A stretch of DNA of 64,000 nucleotides from NCBI GenBank assembly GCA_963514095.1, contig OY741275.1:5629389-5693388 (forward strand), written 5' to 3'. How positions within the stretch are numbered: position 1 is the stretch's first letter; every line of letters starts with the position of its first letter. Positions 21,701 to 34,529 of this stretch are shown here, piece by piece. A program made the position numbers and the translations under genes. The notes beneath the pieces are model-generated. The model was given only the letters and a program-made list of their open reading frames with translations, did no database searches and was not told the DNA's origin. Source of the DNA: Eutrigla gurnardus (lineage: Eukaryota; Chordata; Actinopteri; Perciformes; Triglidae).

Positions 21701-24700
21701 CCGTGGTGGTGGTCGAGGAGGCGCCCGTGGTGGTGGTCGTGCCGCCAGTTGTGGTGGTCGAGGAGGTGCCCGTGGTGGTGCTCGTGCCGCCAGTTGTGGT
21801 GGTCGAGGAGGCGCCCGTGGTGGTGCTCGTGCCGCCAGTTGTGGTGGTCGAGGAGGCGCCCGTGGTGGTGCTCGTGCCGCCAGTTGTGGTGGTCGAGGAG
21901 GCGCCCGTGGTGGTGCTCGTGCCGCCAGTTGTGGTGGTCGAGGAGGCGCCCGTGGTGGTGCTCGTGCCGCCAGTTGTGGTGGTCGAGGAGGCGCCCGTGG
22001 TGGTGCTCGTGCCGCCAGTTGTGGTGGTCGAGGAGGCGCCCGTGGTGGTGCTCTTGCCGGCAGTTGGGGTTGAGGAGGCGCCCGTGGTTGTCGTCGAGGA
22101 GGCGCCCGTGGTGGTGGTCGTGCCGCCTGTGGTGGTGGTCGAGGAGGCGCCCGTGGTGGTGGTCGTGCCGCCTGTGGTGGTGGTCGTTGAGCTGCCCATG
22201 GTGGTGGTCAAGGACGCCGTCACCAAGCCCCCTGTGTTGGCAATCGTCGTGGTGGATGAAGGAGACGTTCTGGGATTTGTGACAATGGCAGTTTGAGCAG
22301 TAGTAAACTCAGTCCCGTCTATTCCAGTGTACGCACCATCAGGAATTTCAGGATAGTCCCACATCTCATAAACGAATGAATCCGTTTCTTCTGTTGGGGG
22401 ATTATCAGTTGATGAAGGAGACGTTCTGGGATTTGTGACAATGGCAGTTTGAGCAGTAGTAAACTCAGTCCCGTCTATTCCAGTGTACGCACCATCAGGA
22501 ATTTCAGGATAGTCCCACATCTCAATGAATGAATCCGTTTCTTCTGTTGGGGGATTATCAGTTGATGAGGTAACAGGGATGTCCAAGTTCTCTGGATCGT
22601 AAAAAGCAGTAGGAATGTCAGGAAAGTTCCACATTTCATCCGTGTCCTCCAGAGATCTCCTGACATGATGCCTCTGAACTTTGGGCATTGTCGGAGAACA
22701 AGCCGCCCGGGTCATGGACAGTCTCCCAGCTGAGTCAACATAAAGCAGTTCAAAGCCAGAATCCTGTAAACAGTCCACATTAGTTTTCACATCAAATAAT
22801 TAAATTATGCGTTTCCACACACTTTTCACCCAATGTACCTTGTCTGGCAACTTTGACATCTCCACGTACAAGGCTTCAGCGTTTCTCCATTGTCTCACCA
22901 AGAATCTGTTAGTAAAAAAATCTGCCAGAAAAGAAAAAGTATTCCGACATGTTTGTAATTGTGGTTTAAGCAATTCAAATCATCTTCGGAGCAATTCAGT
23001 TTCTGCATGACATTATTTGCTACATTAGCCATTATAACTAACACACATCCAGGCTGTAGGAGCAATTGATACAATTGTGACTGCCTTAATGGTCCCAGCT
23101 CCTTACCAAGCTCTTTCACCTTCTTCAGTGTGGCTTCACCAGGCAGCTTCACAATGACTTGCGTTGTCCTACAAGTCACCAGTGGGGACTTTACTGGATT
23201 CTCACAGTCAGCCATGCCAGTCATGTTCTCCTGCAGCAGACGGTCGAAATAGTGCAGTTTTAGGGGGCGGACACCAGTTCCATCTCCAGTCTGGGGAAAC
23301 AAAGATGCCAGTCATTGTAAGACATCACAAAGCAGCATTTTAGTTGATACAGCATTTGGTTCCAGTTTTAGTTTGCTTATACATGACAAGAGCAAAAAGG
23401 TGCATTTTTTTTTTATGGCAATAAAAGTATAATAAAATACCTCATATGCTACTAGTAAATAAGGGGTGCTGACATTTTGGCCAACCCAAATCAGTAAAAG
23501 TTAATTACTGTTACTTTGATATTAACATGTGACTGACATACCTAACCAATATGCAATTGGCACCAACTATCAAAGACAATGCTGTGAAACTGAATATACC
23601 CAAATGCATTGAATACAATGTGTGCATTATGAGCTTCACTTAAAAAGGGGCCCATATTATGAAAAAAGGTTTTCTCTGGTCTCTACACCTATAAACTGGT
23701 CCTCCCTGAGCCCGTTTACTTCCAGGATGAGGAAAACAAGCGTGGTCTCTGCAGCCCACCCACTGGCAGAAAGAGGGTGTGTACCATCTGCAGTGATTTT
23801 CCTAGCTTTCTGCCTCATTCTGTCAGTGTATATTTGGGTCAGATGTCTTTGGTGTTTTCCTACTATAAATAAATAAATAAATAAATATATATATATAAAT
23901 AAATATATGGGCTGTCAAAAGATAGATTTTTTTAATCGCGATTAATTGCATTTTGTCCATAGTTAACTCGCGATTAATCGCAAATTAATCGCATTTTTTG
24001 GCACATTTTTTTTTCTTCTAAATGTACCTTAATGTATTTTGTTCATATTCTTAATACTTTTAACAACATAAGGGCAAATATACTTGATTTATGAAAATGT
24101 TTATTTAACACTTCAAATATCCCCTTACCAAAACATGGGATCAAAACATGGTTATAAGAATATATCACAAACAATTAAAGTGAACATGTCACAGGAGATA
24201 GTGTAACAGGAGATAAGTACAGTTAGGATATAAGTGGCTTGCAAGTGATATCTCAGACTGGACGTGCTTCTATGGTAGCTCATTTCATACCCACAGTACG
24301 CGCAGATGACTTTGGTCTTATCGACTGAACCATCTGGCAGTCTTTTGAATGTGAATTTGCCGTTCACAAATCGATTTTAAACGCGTGTGGACGCGCCGCT
24401 TCCCAGTAGGATGATTGACAGGCGCTCTCCTTTAAACAACAACTTTTTGCGAGCGTTCGCGAGCGTTCCCGAGGCGGCGAGTCGAGCCCGGCGCCTCTGA
24501 TTAGCATAAAGTAGATTCGACTTATACTTTAGGCAAATGAGGAGCGGCCAACTTGCGCGCCGTCTCTCGACATTCGCCGCGACGCTACCAGAATGTATTG
24601 CACGGCTTTTCACATAGACAATGAATGGGACGCGGGGAAACACCGCTGCCTGTGGACACGCACCTTCCCTCTGGATCAAGACTACATGTGCCACCGACGG

Positions 24701-26873
24701 CCATAAATCATACAATGCGCGTTTTTTTTTTTTTTTTTTTTAAATACCGAGCGTTAATCGCGCGTTAAAAAAATTAACGGCGTTAAGAGGATGTTGCGTT
24801 AACTTTGACAGCCCTAATATATATATATATATATATAAAATAAATATGTATATAAATAAAAGAAATATATATATATAAATAAATAAATAAAATAAGTATA
24901 TATATATATTTTTTTTTCTATATAGACTTTTATTTATTTATTTTTTTAATTTCATTTTCTGAGATTAGATAGGCATAACTTTCTATGGACTTTCTAAGAT
25001 CCCATGATGTATTAGAAATGTAAACGAACTTCTTTATGAATATATTTGAAAATTACAAAAATGTCATAACACATACAAAACGTAGCGCAAGAGCATAGAA
25101 TTCTTTAAACAAACCCGGATGACGGTCTTTCAGGTGCTTCGCTAAATTGGAAGCATCTCCCTTGGTCTGAAGACCACGGTAGCGCCGTTTGCATAACTGC
25201 TTCAGCGGATTAATTATTACGCCATGGTCATCTGCCTCATATGCAAAGTACTTCCATACACGACTCTTCGCAGTCGCGGACGCGATGGAGCCATTGCCGT
25301 AGCCGCAGTTGCCATCTTCCACGTGTGTTTTTTGTTTTGCTATGCGTAGTTCCACTTGTTCTTGAACTACTACTTCTGATGCAAGTATCGACTGGAGGCG
25401 TATACTGCCCCCAACAGTTCCGGAAGAGTAATGGCACCGATGCCAAGACTGGAATCAGTGCGAGCGGTACTTAATAGAAAATAGCATCGTCCGCGTTTTG
25501 ACATTTTAGAATCGAAAGGTACCGCAAGTATCGGTTCTCGTGACATCCCTATTGGGGACTATTTTCTGCAGAGGACTAACATTTTGTAGTGAGAGTTTCC
25601 AGCAGCAGGGCTGCATTTACATGGGCTTGTGTCAGAATACTAGTGTGGCACACATTGTGGTCAAATGGATTCTGGCTCTCATTAGGTTGGACGTTTTACC
25701 TGTGTTGCTGTGTAGCAGCCTGTATAAGGAAGCTTCACCAGCAGCCACCACTGAGAAATATGAACAGAGCCTCGACACCCGGCAGGCAGAGACAACAACC
25801 GTGGCCCACCTGACGAAAAAGATGGGAGAAACATTAAGCTTCCGACAACAGCAGTCATTCCATTTTGTAAAACAAAACAAATGGGTGGGCAAATCCAACA
25901 CACCTTCCAGATGCAGATTTGTGTATCTGATGAGTGAAAGATGCAGGGAGATTGTTCCATTACTGCAGTGATACTGTGGCTGGTTGAAATCTGACGCCAT
26001 GTGATCATTTCCTCTTCCTGAAACTAAAAGAAACCCAAATGATGCTAGAGGTTAAAAGGGAAAGATGAGCATTGCTCAAAAACAGTTGGCTTGGCTTTTA
26101 CAGAAAGCCAACAAAAATGCCCCAGTTGGCACCAACAAGCTCAATTAAAGTGTAAAATCAGCAAATCACTGTTTTACATGTGGTTGTGTGTCAGGACGAA
26201 CTTCATAAACTTCATGTGGTTGCTGGACAGTTTCCTCCTAGTTTCCACATTTTGTGCTATGCCAAGTTAGCACCAACATTTAGTGTAGTCTTTTCAAGTA
26301 AAAGACTACACTAAAAGTACATTTCTAAAACTGCCATAAAGTAGGCACGATGCCTGGGAGCGAGAGAGAAAAACCACAACGGCAGCAACAGATGACATTT
26401 TAATAGTTTAAAAATAAAGTCTGCATTAAGGCCTGATTTTCAGATTGGACGCAGCTTCAATGATAACGATTGGGATTAATGTTAAATATTTCACAGCAGC
26501 CATGGAACAGGACCAAAATGCATGTTATTAATAACGTGCAGTGACATAACATGCCTGCTGTGAAAACAGGATTTTATTTTCTTAAAACTAATGTGACCTT
26601 TTGTAACAAGAAGCAAATGTAAACTATTCTTTGGTCGCATCAAACTTTCCAGGCTGAGAGCAGCAGGTACTCACCATGGAGGAAGCGCCAGACCGGAGCC
26701 TGCCAGCTCCGTTCGGTCCGGCCGCCTGGAGGAGCCTCAAACGGCTCTGCGTGGCCTTCAGACAGCTCGTGCCGGGCGGCCAGACGTCCGGGTGCGTACC
26801 CGTGGCTCTCTGCCTTGCTGAGCTGGGCTAGTGTTACACAGACACAAACCCAAGCCATCAGTCCCGACGCCAT
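18762..26873 (-). CDS. Secreted ZP-N-like, mucin-repeat protein, copy B (1563 aa)
   Basis: Exons: 26873-26675, 26017-25904, 25809-25700, 23290-23107, 22921-22839, 22763-18762. Lengths of exons 1-5 (199, 114, 110, 184, 83 bp) equal those of A and C, and the phases close. Signal peptide, four-cysteine ZP-N-like module, LPDK junction and duplicated acidic EMW region are as in copy A. Differences from A include QPQYHC for QPQFHC, SQWW for SRWW and EATLKK for EATLNK. In exon 5 a base change keeps Phe although the T run lengthens. The repeat codes for about 1130 residues with four higher-order blocks and ends TTTTAPP rather than GSS. A long open frame on the plus strand across the repeat is a compositional shadow. 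No frameshift or premature stop is visible. Confidence 0.7.
18765..22186 (-). repeat. Coding minisatellite of gene B with higher-order repeats
   Basis: About 3.4 kb of 24/27/45-bp units arranged in larger blocks. A marker junction (plus-strand CGTTGTCGTGCCGCC) recurs at 19254, 19881, 20616 and 21180, giving block lengths of 627, 735 and 564 bp, all multiples of three. This shows growth by duplication of whole blocks rather than single units. Confidence 0.95.
23909..24814 (-). mobile_element. Non-autonomous hAT-like element with BED finger, intron 3 of gene B
   Basis: The ends are GGGCTGTCAAAAG on the left and CTTTGACAGCCC on the right, an inverted pair. AATCGCGATTAA-type motifs lie just inside. 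On the minus strand a short frame (24152-24367) reads as a BED finger (VICAYCGYEMSYHRSTSSLRYHLQ) with CxxC and two His. The transposase core is missing. AT dinucleotide runs flank both sides, so the target duplication is masked. It is absent from unit A. Confidence 0.75.
24963..25550 (-). mobile_element. hAT-like fragment with BED-type finger, unit B copy
   Basis: Same insertion as at 14145-14722, ending GGTTCTCGTGACATCCCT at 25550. It shares with unit C changes absent from A (for example a TTGTTCTTG block in place of TTCTTCGTG). Confidence 0.75.
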
Positions 26874-27000
26874 GTTATCTTCCGGTCCGCGCTGCTCCTC
26901 CCGGCCTCCTCACAAGGTCAAAGACGCCGATTAAGAACGTGGAACCGCAGACGCGTCTTAAGCGGCGTAATTAAACCCAAAAGCGGAACAGGTGCGTTAT

Positions 27001-27018
27001 CACGTGGAAGTGACGTCA
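27001..27018 (-). promoter_or_regulatory. E-box plus CRE upstream of gene B
   Basis: CACGTG at 27001-27006 and TGACGTCA at 27011-27018, the same distance upstream of the ATG as in unit A. Confidence 0.5.
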
Positions 27019-28331
27019 GGCTCGCCTGAGAACCTGACTGAAACCGATCGTTCATAAGAATAAAGTTGTGATGTTACACAACATCTATTTTATTTCTGAA
27101 ATGCAGAATGCTTTTAATCCCTAGGCTATAAATGAAATATATGATATATCATTTCTGTGACTGAGATCATGGCCTGTTTGTGTGGCACGTTTACTATTAA
27201 AGTGGTCCTGTATCCTTAAGTTTATAGATAAGATAGACTTTGTTGACCATAAACACAGTTTTTGGACGTTGTTTGGCTAGCTTATGATTTAACATTTTAT
27301 CTGCACTTGGGTCCATACCTCCTTTATTCTTAGTATACCCATGACAGAAACAAGACAGGAAGCAAAACATGTGACAACACAAGACAGAAGGACTACAAAA
27401 TAAAACAGGAAACCAAAACTACAAAAACCCACAGTCGTGACAGCTCTCCACATTTAAGATAACTCTTTATTTCCCCCATAGCAGGGCATTTAGAGTGTTC
27501 CAGCAGTAAATGGGATAGTAGGTTCAATAACAGGAAGCATTAGTTAAAAAAGCAATTTTTACCTATACATAATTAGACAACCTGCAGCCGGGTATCCCAT
27601 CAAGACGGTCTTTTTACAGAAGTATCTGATATGGTAAAGATTATAGTAATGGGTAAATATCATGTTCATTCATGTAAATTGAAATATTGTAAAGAGTCAC
27701 TGAATTGGCTTAAAAATGAATTGAATAAATATATTTCTTCTTTATAAACAGCCGATATAATCCAGCCATTCCAAAAGTTATTGGTCTTTTGAATGTGTTT
27801 TTTGTTTCGATATGTCTGATTTATTAATAGTCCCAAAATGTGAATGTGTCTGTTTAACTGACTGCTGGAAGGAGATGATGCCTTGCATCGAGTGTACATT
27901 GATTTTTTTACTTATGCATTTGCAAGCTAGCTAGTAGCCAGCTATCTAATCAGCCATCAGCTTGTTAATTCCACCATGTTTTCATCCTGCAATGGTTACA
28001 TTTACCATCTCAACTATATGCGATATTGATTCCATCACCAACATCAAATCAAGATGACACTTTCGATGTGTAACTTTAGCCCACTGCTTTGAGGTGACTC
28101 GTGCTTGCCTCCAGTCTTTCCGTTTGTTTGACCTCTAGCTAATACGTTATCAGTAAAAGGGTCCGTAGTAGCACGAAGAAGTTTCACCGAAATGGCAGCT
28201 CGACAGAGCTTTTTAGCCTCTTTTAGCTAAATAGAAATAGAAAAAACAAAATAGAAAATTGTATCTATTAAAAGTACTAAGTGCATAATACATCCTTTGT
28301 ATTTGCCAAAGCAGGAAATGTGTTAGAACAT

Positions 28332-28997
28332 TTAAGCGATGGTTCGGAGTAAAATGCACCCTAGGTCATTTCCACCATGACATCCAGCCAAACACCCCCT
28401 CAGAAGCATGTTTAACGATGGTCAACAAAGGGCTATGAGCCGAATGGCTTAGTACTAGCGCGATGGTACATCTTGTAATTTACCCCACTAATAATGCATG
28501 GAATGTTACCAAACTTCTGCAGTAGTACACATAAGTCTGTACTCACAAAGGCATTTGAAAGTTAATACAAGATAAAACAAGCATTTATAAAAATTCAGCG
28601 GAACTTTTTCCATACTCTCGCGTGAAACTCGCGTCACGGAAACAGCTGGGTAAACACGGAAGTGGCGTTGACGCAGCGGTAGCATTAGCAGCAGAGGATA
28701 GAAGCTATCAGACAAGTGTTCTTTTAAATAAACTCCTGGTGTACTTGGAAACTTTCAAATGCCTCGTTTTGCGAGTACAGACCCTATGTGTACTACTGCA
28801 GAAGTTTGGCAACATACCATGAATTATTAGTGGGGTAATTTACAAGATGTACCATCGCGCCAGTACTAAGCCATTCGGCTGATAGCCCTATCTTGACCAA
28901 TGCTGACCATCGCTAAAAATGCTTCCGAGGGGGTGTTTGGCTGGATGTCATGGTGGAAATGACCTAGGGTGCATTTTACGCCGAACCATCAGTTTAA
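28332..28997. mobile_element. TTAA-flanked foldback MITE, unit C copy
   Basis: Third copy at the conserved position, TTAA at 28332-28335 and 28994-28997. Confidence 0.85.
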
Positions 28998-29555
28998 TTA
29001 TTCTAAATTGTAAACTGCGCATTTTCAATTTCAGAATGAATGGACAGATCTTTGCTCCCCAGACCAGAAATACAGCCACTACCTGTAACTGTACACAAAC
29101 TCACAAGTTTGATCAGCCTGCGACTTCATTTTTTACTTAGATTTTTGTTGTGACTTTGAATGCAGCCCTCAATGAGTTGTTGAGTTTGTTTCCATTGGCC
29201 GTTAAGTCATTTTGTTCAACAAGATTATACAATGAACTTCAGTAAGATTCTCAACTGGAATAATTAGTTTGTCAATATCCAATTTAAATAATCCCTATTC
29301 CCATTTTTCTGACAAGATCTAGTACGCACACAGTAAGCTACTGTATCTTTTGCAAGTACATAACCGCTGTATACTAGGACCTCACAGAAGTTATGCCACT
29401 ATATTACTGTGATTTCGCAGTAAACCGATGTAGAATTAGGCTGCTGTAATCAACTATTTTCACAGGTTATGTCCAAGTTACTATGATTTACCAGTTTGCT
29501 GCTGTCCTAAAAATTGGCTGAATTGAATTGAACACAAAAATGATACATTTACACG

Positions 29556-29561
29556 TTTATT
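29556..29561 (-). terminator. Poly(A) signal AATAAA, gene C
   Basis: Minus-strand AATAAA about 26 bp beyond the stop at 29587. Confidence 0.7.
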
Positions 29562-29586
29562 TTGCATGAGAAGTGCCAGTGGTGGT

Positions 29587-32500
29587 TTAGGGGGGGGCCG
29601 TGGTCGTCGTCGAGGAGGCGCCCGTGGTCGTCGTCGAGGAGGCGCTCGTGGTCGTCGTCGAGGAGGCGCCCGTGGTAGTGGTAGTGCCACCAGTTGTGGT
29701 GGTGGATGAGGCGCCCGTGGTCGTCGTCGAGGAGGCGCCCGTGGTAGTGGTAGTGCCACCAGTTGTGGTGGTGGATGAGGCGCCCGTGGTCGTCGTCGAG
29801 GAGGCGCCCGTGGTAGTGGTAGTGCCACCAGTTGTGGTGGTGGATGAGGCGCCCGTGGTCGTCGTCGAAGAGGCGCCCGTGGTAGTGGTAGTGCCACCAG
29901 TTGTGGTGGTGGATGAGGCGCCCGTGGTCGTCGTCGAGGAGGCGCCCGTGGTAGTGCCACCAGTTGTGGTGGTGGATGAGGCGCCCGTGGTCGTCGTCGA
30001 GGAGGCGCCCGTGGTAGTGCCACCAGTTGTGGTGGTGGATGAGGCGCCCGTGGTCGTCGTCGAGGAGGCGCCCGTGGTAGTGCCACCAGTTGTGGTGGTG
30101 GATGAGGCGCCCGTGGCCGTCGTCGAGGAGGCGCCCGTGGTCGTTGTCGTGCCGCCAGTTGTGGTGGTCGAGGAGGCGCCCGTGGTGGTGCTCGTGCCGC
30201 CAGTTGTGGTGGTCGAGGAGGCGCCCGTGGTGGTGCTCGTGCCGCCAGTTGTGGTGGTCGAGGAGGCGCCCGTGGTTGTCGTCGAGGAGGCGCCCGTGGT
30301 GGTGCTCGTGTCGCCAGTTGTGGTGGTCGAGGAGGCGCCCGTGGTGGTGCTCGTGCCGCCAGTTGTGGTGGTCGAGGAGGCGCCCGTGGTGGTGCTCGTG
30401 CCGCCAGTTGTGGTGGTCGAGGAGGCGCCCGTGGTCGTCGTCGAAGAGGCGCCCGTGGTAGTGGTAGTGCCACCAGTTGTGGTGGTGGATGAGGCGCCCG
30501 TGGTCGTCGTCGAGGAGGCGCCCGTGGTAGTGCCACCAGTTGTGGTGGTGGATGAGGCGCCCGTGGTCGTCGTCGAGGAGGCGCCCGTGGTAGTGCCACC
30601 AGTTGTGGTGGTGGATGAGGCGCCCGTGGTCGTCGTCGAGGAGGCGCCCGTGGTAGTGCCACCAGTTGTGGTGGTGGATGAGGCGCCCGTGGTCGTCGTC
30701 GAGGAGGCGCCCGTGGTCGTTGTCGTGCCGCCAGTTGTGGTGGTCGAGGAGGCGCCCGTGGTGGTGCTCGTGCCGCCAGTTGTGGTGGTCGAGGAGGCGC
30801 CCGTGGTGGTGCTCGTGCCGCCAGTTGTGGTGGTCGAGGAGGCGCCCGTGGTTGTCGTCGAGGAGGCGCCCGTGGTGGTGCTCGTGTCGCCAGTTGTGGT
30901 GGTCGAGGAGGCGCCCGTGGTGGTGCTCGTGCCGCCAGTTGTGGTGGTCGAGGAGGCGCCCGTGGTGGTGCTCGTGCCGCCAGTTGTGGTGGTCGAGGAG
31001 GCGCCCGTGGTGGTGCTCGTGCCGCCAGTTGTGGTGGTCGAGGAGGCGCCCGTGGTGGTGCTCGTGCCGCCAGTTGTGGTGGTCGAGGAGGCGCCCGTGG
31101 TGGTGGTCGTGCCGCCAGTTGTGGTGGTGGTCGAGGAGGCGCCCGTGGTGGTGGTCGTGCCGCCAGTTGTGGTGGTGGTCGAGGAGGCGCCCGTGGTGGT
31201 GGTCGAGGAGGCGCCCGTGGTGGTGGTCGAGGAGGGGCCCGTGGTGGTGGTCATGCCGCCAGTTGTGGTGGTCGAGGAGGCGCCCGTGGTGGTGCTCGTG
31301 CCGCCAGTTGTGGTGGTCGAGGAGGCGCCCGTGGTGGTGCTCGTGCCGCCAGTTGTGGTGGTCGAGGAGGCGCCCGTGGTGGTGCTCGTGCCGCCAGTTG
31401 TGGTGGTCGAGGAGGCGCCCGTGGTGGTGCTCGTGCCGCCAGTTGTGGTGGTCGAGGAGGCGCCCGTGGTGGTGCTCGTGCCGCCAGTTGTGGTGGTCGA
31501 GGAGGCGCCCGTGGTGGTGCTCGTGCCGCCAGTTGTGGTGGTCGAGGAGGCGCCCGTGGTGGTGCTCGTGCCGCCAGTTGTGGTGGTCGAGGAGGCGCCC
31601 GTGGTGGTGCTCGTGCCGCCAGTTGTGGTGGTCGAGGAGGCGCCCGTGGTGGTGCTCGTGCCGGCAGTTGGGGTTGAGGAGGCGCCCGTGGTTGTCGTCG
31701 AGGAGGCGCCCGTGGTGGTGGTCGTGCCGCCTGTGGTGGTGGTCGAGGAGGCGCCCGTGGTGGTGGTCGTGCCGCCTGTGGTGGTGGTCGTTGAGCTGCC
31801 CACGGTGGTGGTCAAGGACGCCGTCACCAAGCCCCCTGTGTTGGCAATCGTCGTGGTGGATGAAGGAGACGTTCTGGGATTTGTGACAATGGCAGTTTGA
31901 GCAGTAGTAAACTCAGTCCCGTCTATTCCAGTGTACGCACCATCAGGAATTTCAGGATAGTCCCACATCTCATAAATGAATGAATCCGTTTCTTCTGTTG
32001 GGGGATTATCAGTTGATGAAGGAGACGTTCTGGGATTTGTGACAATGGCAGTTTGAGCAGTAGTAAACTCAGTCCCGTCTATTCCAGTGTACGCACCATC
32101 AGGAATTTCAGGATAGTCCCACATCTCAATGAATGAATCCGTTTCTTCTGTTGGGGGATTATCAGTTGATGAGGTAACAGGGATGTCCAAGTTCTCTGGA
32201 TCGTAAAAAGCAGTAGGAATGTCAGGAAAGTTCCACATTTCATCCGTGTCCTCCAGAGATCTCCTGACATGATGCCTCTGAACTTTGGGCATTGTCGGAG
32301 AACAAGCCGCCCGGGTCATGGACAGTCTCCCAGCTGAGTCAACATAAAGCAGTTCAAAGCCAGAATCCTGTAAACAGTCCACATTAGTTTTCACATCAAA
32401 TAATTAAATTATGCGTTTCCACACACTTTTCACCCAATGTACCTTGTCTGGCAACTTTGACATCTCCACGTACAAGGCTTCAGCGTTTCTCCATTGTCTC

Positions 32501-34431
32501 ACCAAGAATCTGTTAGTAAAAAAATCTGCCAGAAAAGAAAAAGTATTCCGACATGTTTGTAATTGTGGTTTAAGCAATTCAAATCATCTTCGGAGCAATT
32601 CAGTTTCTGCATGACATTATTTGCTACATTAGCCATTATAACTAACACACATCCAGGCTGTAGGAGCAATTGATACAATTGTGACTGCCTTAATGGTCCC
32701 AGCTCCTTACCAAGCTCTTTCACCTTCTTCAGTGTGGCTTCACCAGGCAGCTTCACAATGACTTGCGTTGTCCTACAAGTCACCAGTGGGGACTTTACTG
32801 GATTCTCACAGTCAGCCATGCCAGTCATGTTCTCCTGCAGCAGACGGTCGAAATAGTGCAGTTTTAGGGGGCGGACACCAGTTCCATCTCCAGTCTGGGG
32901 AAACAAAGATGCCAGTCATTGTAAGACATCACAAAGCAGCATTTTAGTTGATACAGCATTTGGTTCCAGTTTTAGTTTGCTTATACATGACAAGAGCAAA
33001 ACGGTGCATTTTTTTTTTATGGCAATAAAAGTATAATAAAATACCTCATATGCTACTAGTAAATAAGGGGTGCTGACATTTTGGCCAACCCAAATCAGTA
33101 AAAGTTAATTACTGTTACTTTGATATTAACATGTGACTGACATACCTAACCAATATGCAATTGGCACCAACTATCAAAGACAATGCTGTGAAACTGAATA
33201 TACCCAAATGCATTGAATACAATGTGTGCATTATGAGCTTCACTTAAAAAGGGGCCCATATTATGAAAAAAGGTTTTCTCTGGTCTCTACACCTATAAAC
33301 TGGTCCTCCCTGAGCCCGTTAACTTCCAGGATGAGGAAAACAAGCGTGGTCTCTGCAGCCCACCCACTGGCAGAAAGAGGGTGTGTACCATCTGCAGTGA
33401 TTTTCCTAGCTTTCTGCCTCATTCTGTCAGTGTATATTTGGGTCAGATGTCTTTGGTGTTTTCCTACTATAAATAAATAAATAAATAAATAAATATATAT
33501 ATATATAAATATATAAATAAATATATGGGCTGTCAAAAGATAGATTTTTTTAATCGTGATTAATCGCATTTTGTCCATAGTTAACTTGCGATTAATCGCA
33601 AATTAATCGCATTTTTTGGCACATTTTTTTTTCTTCTAAATGTACCTTAATGTATTTTGTTCATATTCTTAATACTTTTAACAACATAAGGGCAAATATA
33701 CTTGATTTATGAAAATGTTTATTTAACACTTCAAATATCCCCTTACCAAAACATGGGATCAAAACATGGTTATAAGAATATATCACAAACAATTAAAGTG
33801 AACATGTCACAGGAGATAGTGTAACAGGAGATAAGTACAGTTAGGATATAAGTGGCTTGCAAGTGATATCTCAGACTGGACGTGCTTCTATGGTAGCTCA
33901 TTTCATACCCACAGTACGCGCAGATGACTTTGGTCTTATCGACTGAACCATCTGGCAGTCTTTTGAATGTGAATTTGCCGTTCACAAATCGATTTTAAAC
34001 GCGTGTGGACGCGCCGCTTCCCAGTAGGATGATTGACAGGCGCTCTCCTTTAAACAACAACTTTTTGCGAGCGTTCGCGAGCGTTCCCGAGGCGGCGAGT
34101 CGAGCCCGGCGCCTCTGATTAGCATAAAGTAGATTCGACTTATACTTTAGGCAAATGAGGAGCGGCCAACTTGCGCGCCGTCTCTCGACATTCGCCGCGA
34201 CGCTACCAGAATGTATTGCACGGCTTTTCACATAGACAATGAATGGGACGCGGGGAAACACCGCTGCCTGTGGACACGCACCTTCCCTCTGGATCAAGAC
34301 TACAGGTGCCACCGACGGCCATAAATCATACAATGCGCGTTTTTTTTTTTTTTTTTAAATACCGAGCGTTAATCGCGCGTTAAAAAAATTAACGGCGTTA
34401 AGAGGATGTTGCGTTAACTTTGACAGCCCTA

Positions 34432-34468
<37 letters not shown>

Positions 34469-34496
34469 ATATATTAGGGCTGTCAAAGTTAACGCA

Positions 34497-34529
<33 letters not shown>

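Larger units (their letters stand above)
17173..28000 (-). repeat. Tandem segmental duplication, unit B
   Basis: Second direct copy, 10828 bp. It is the longest because its coding minisatellite is largest and intron 3 has an extra hAT-like insertion shared with C. Its exon 1 matches A (signal start MASGLMAW, GGRTERS) while exons 2-4 and intron 3 match C, so it is a mosaic. Confidence 0.9.

Noticed and set aside
18775..22296. 1173-codon plus-strand frame of VVVVEEAPVVV repeats (also 11174-12841 and 29600-31900)
   Set aside because: It is the antisense of the Thr/Ser-coding repeat. Lack of stops follows from codon composition and units of 3n bases; there is no splice context, signal or C-terminal domain, whereas the minus frame joins five upstream exons in phase.
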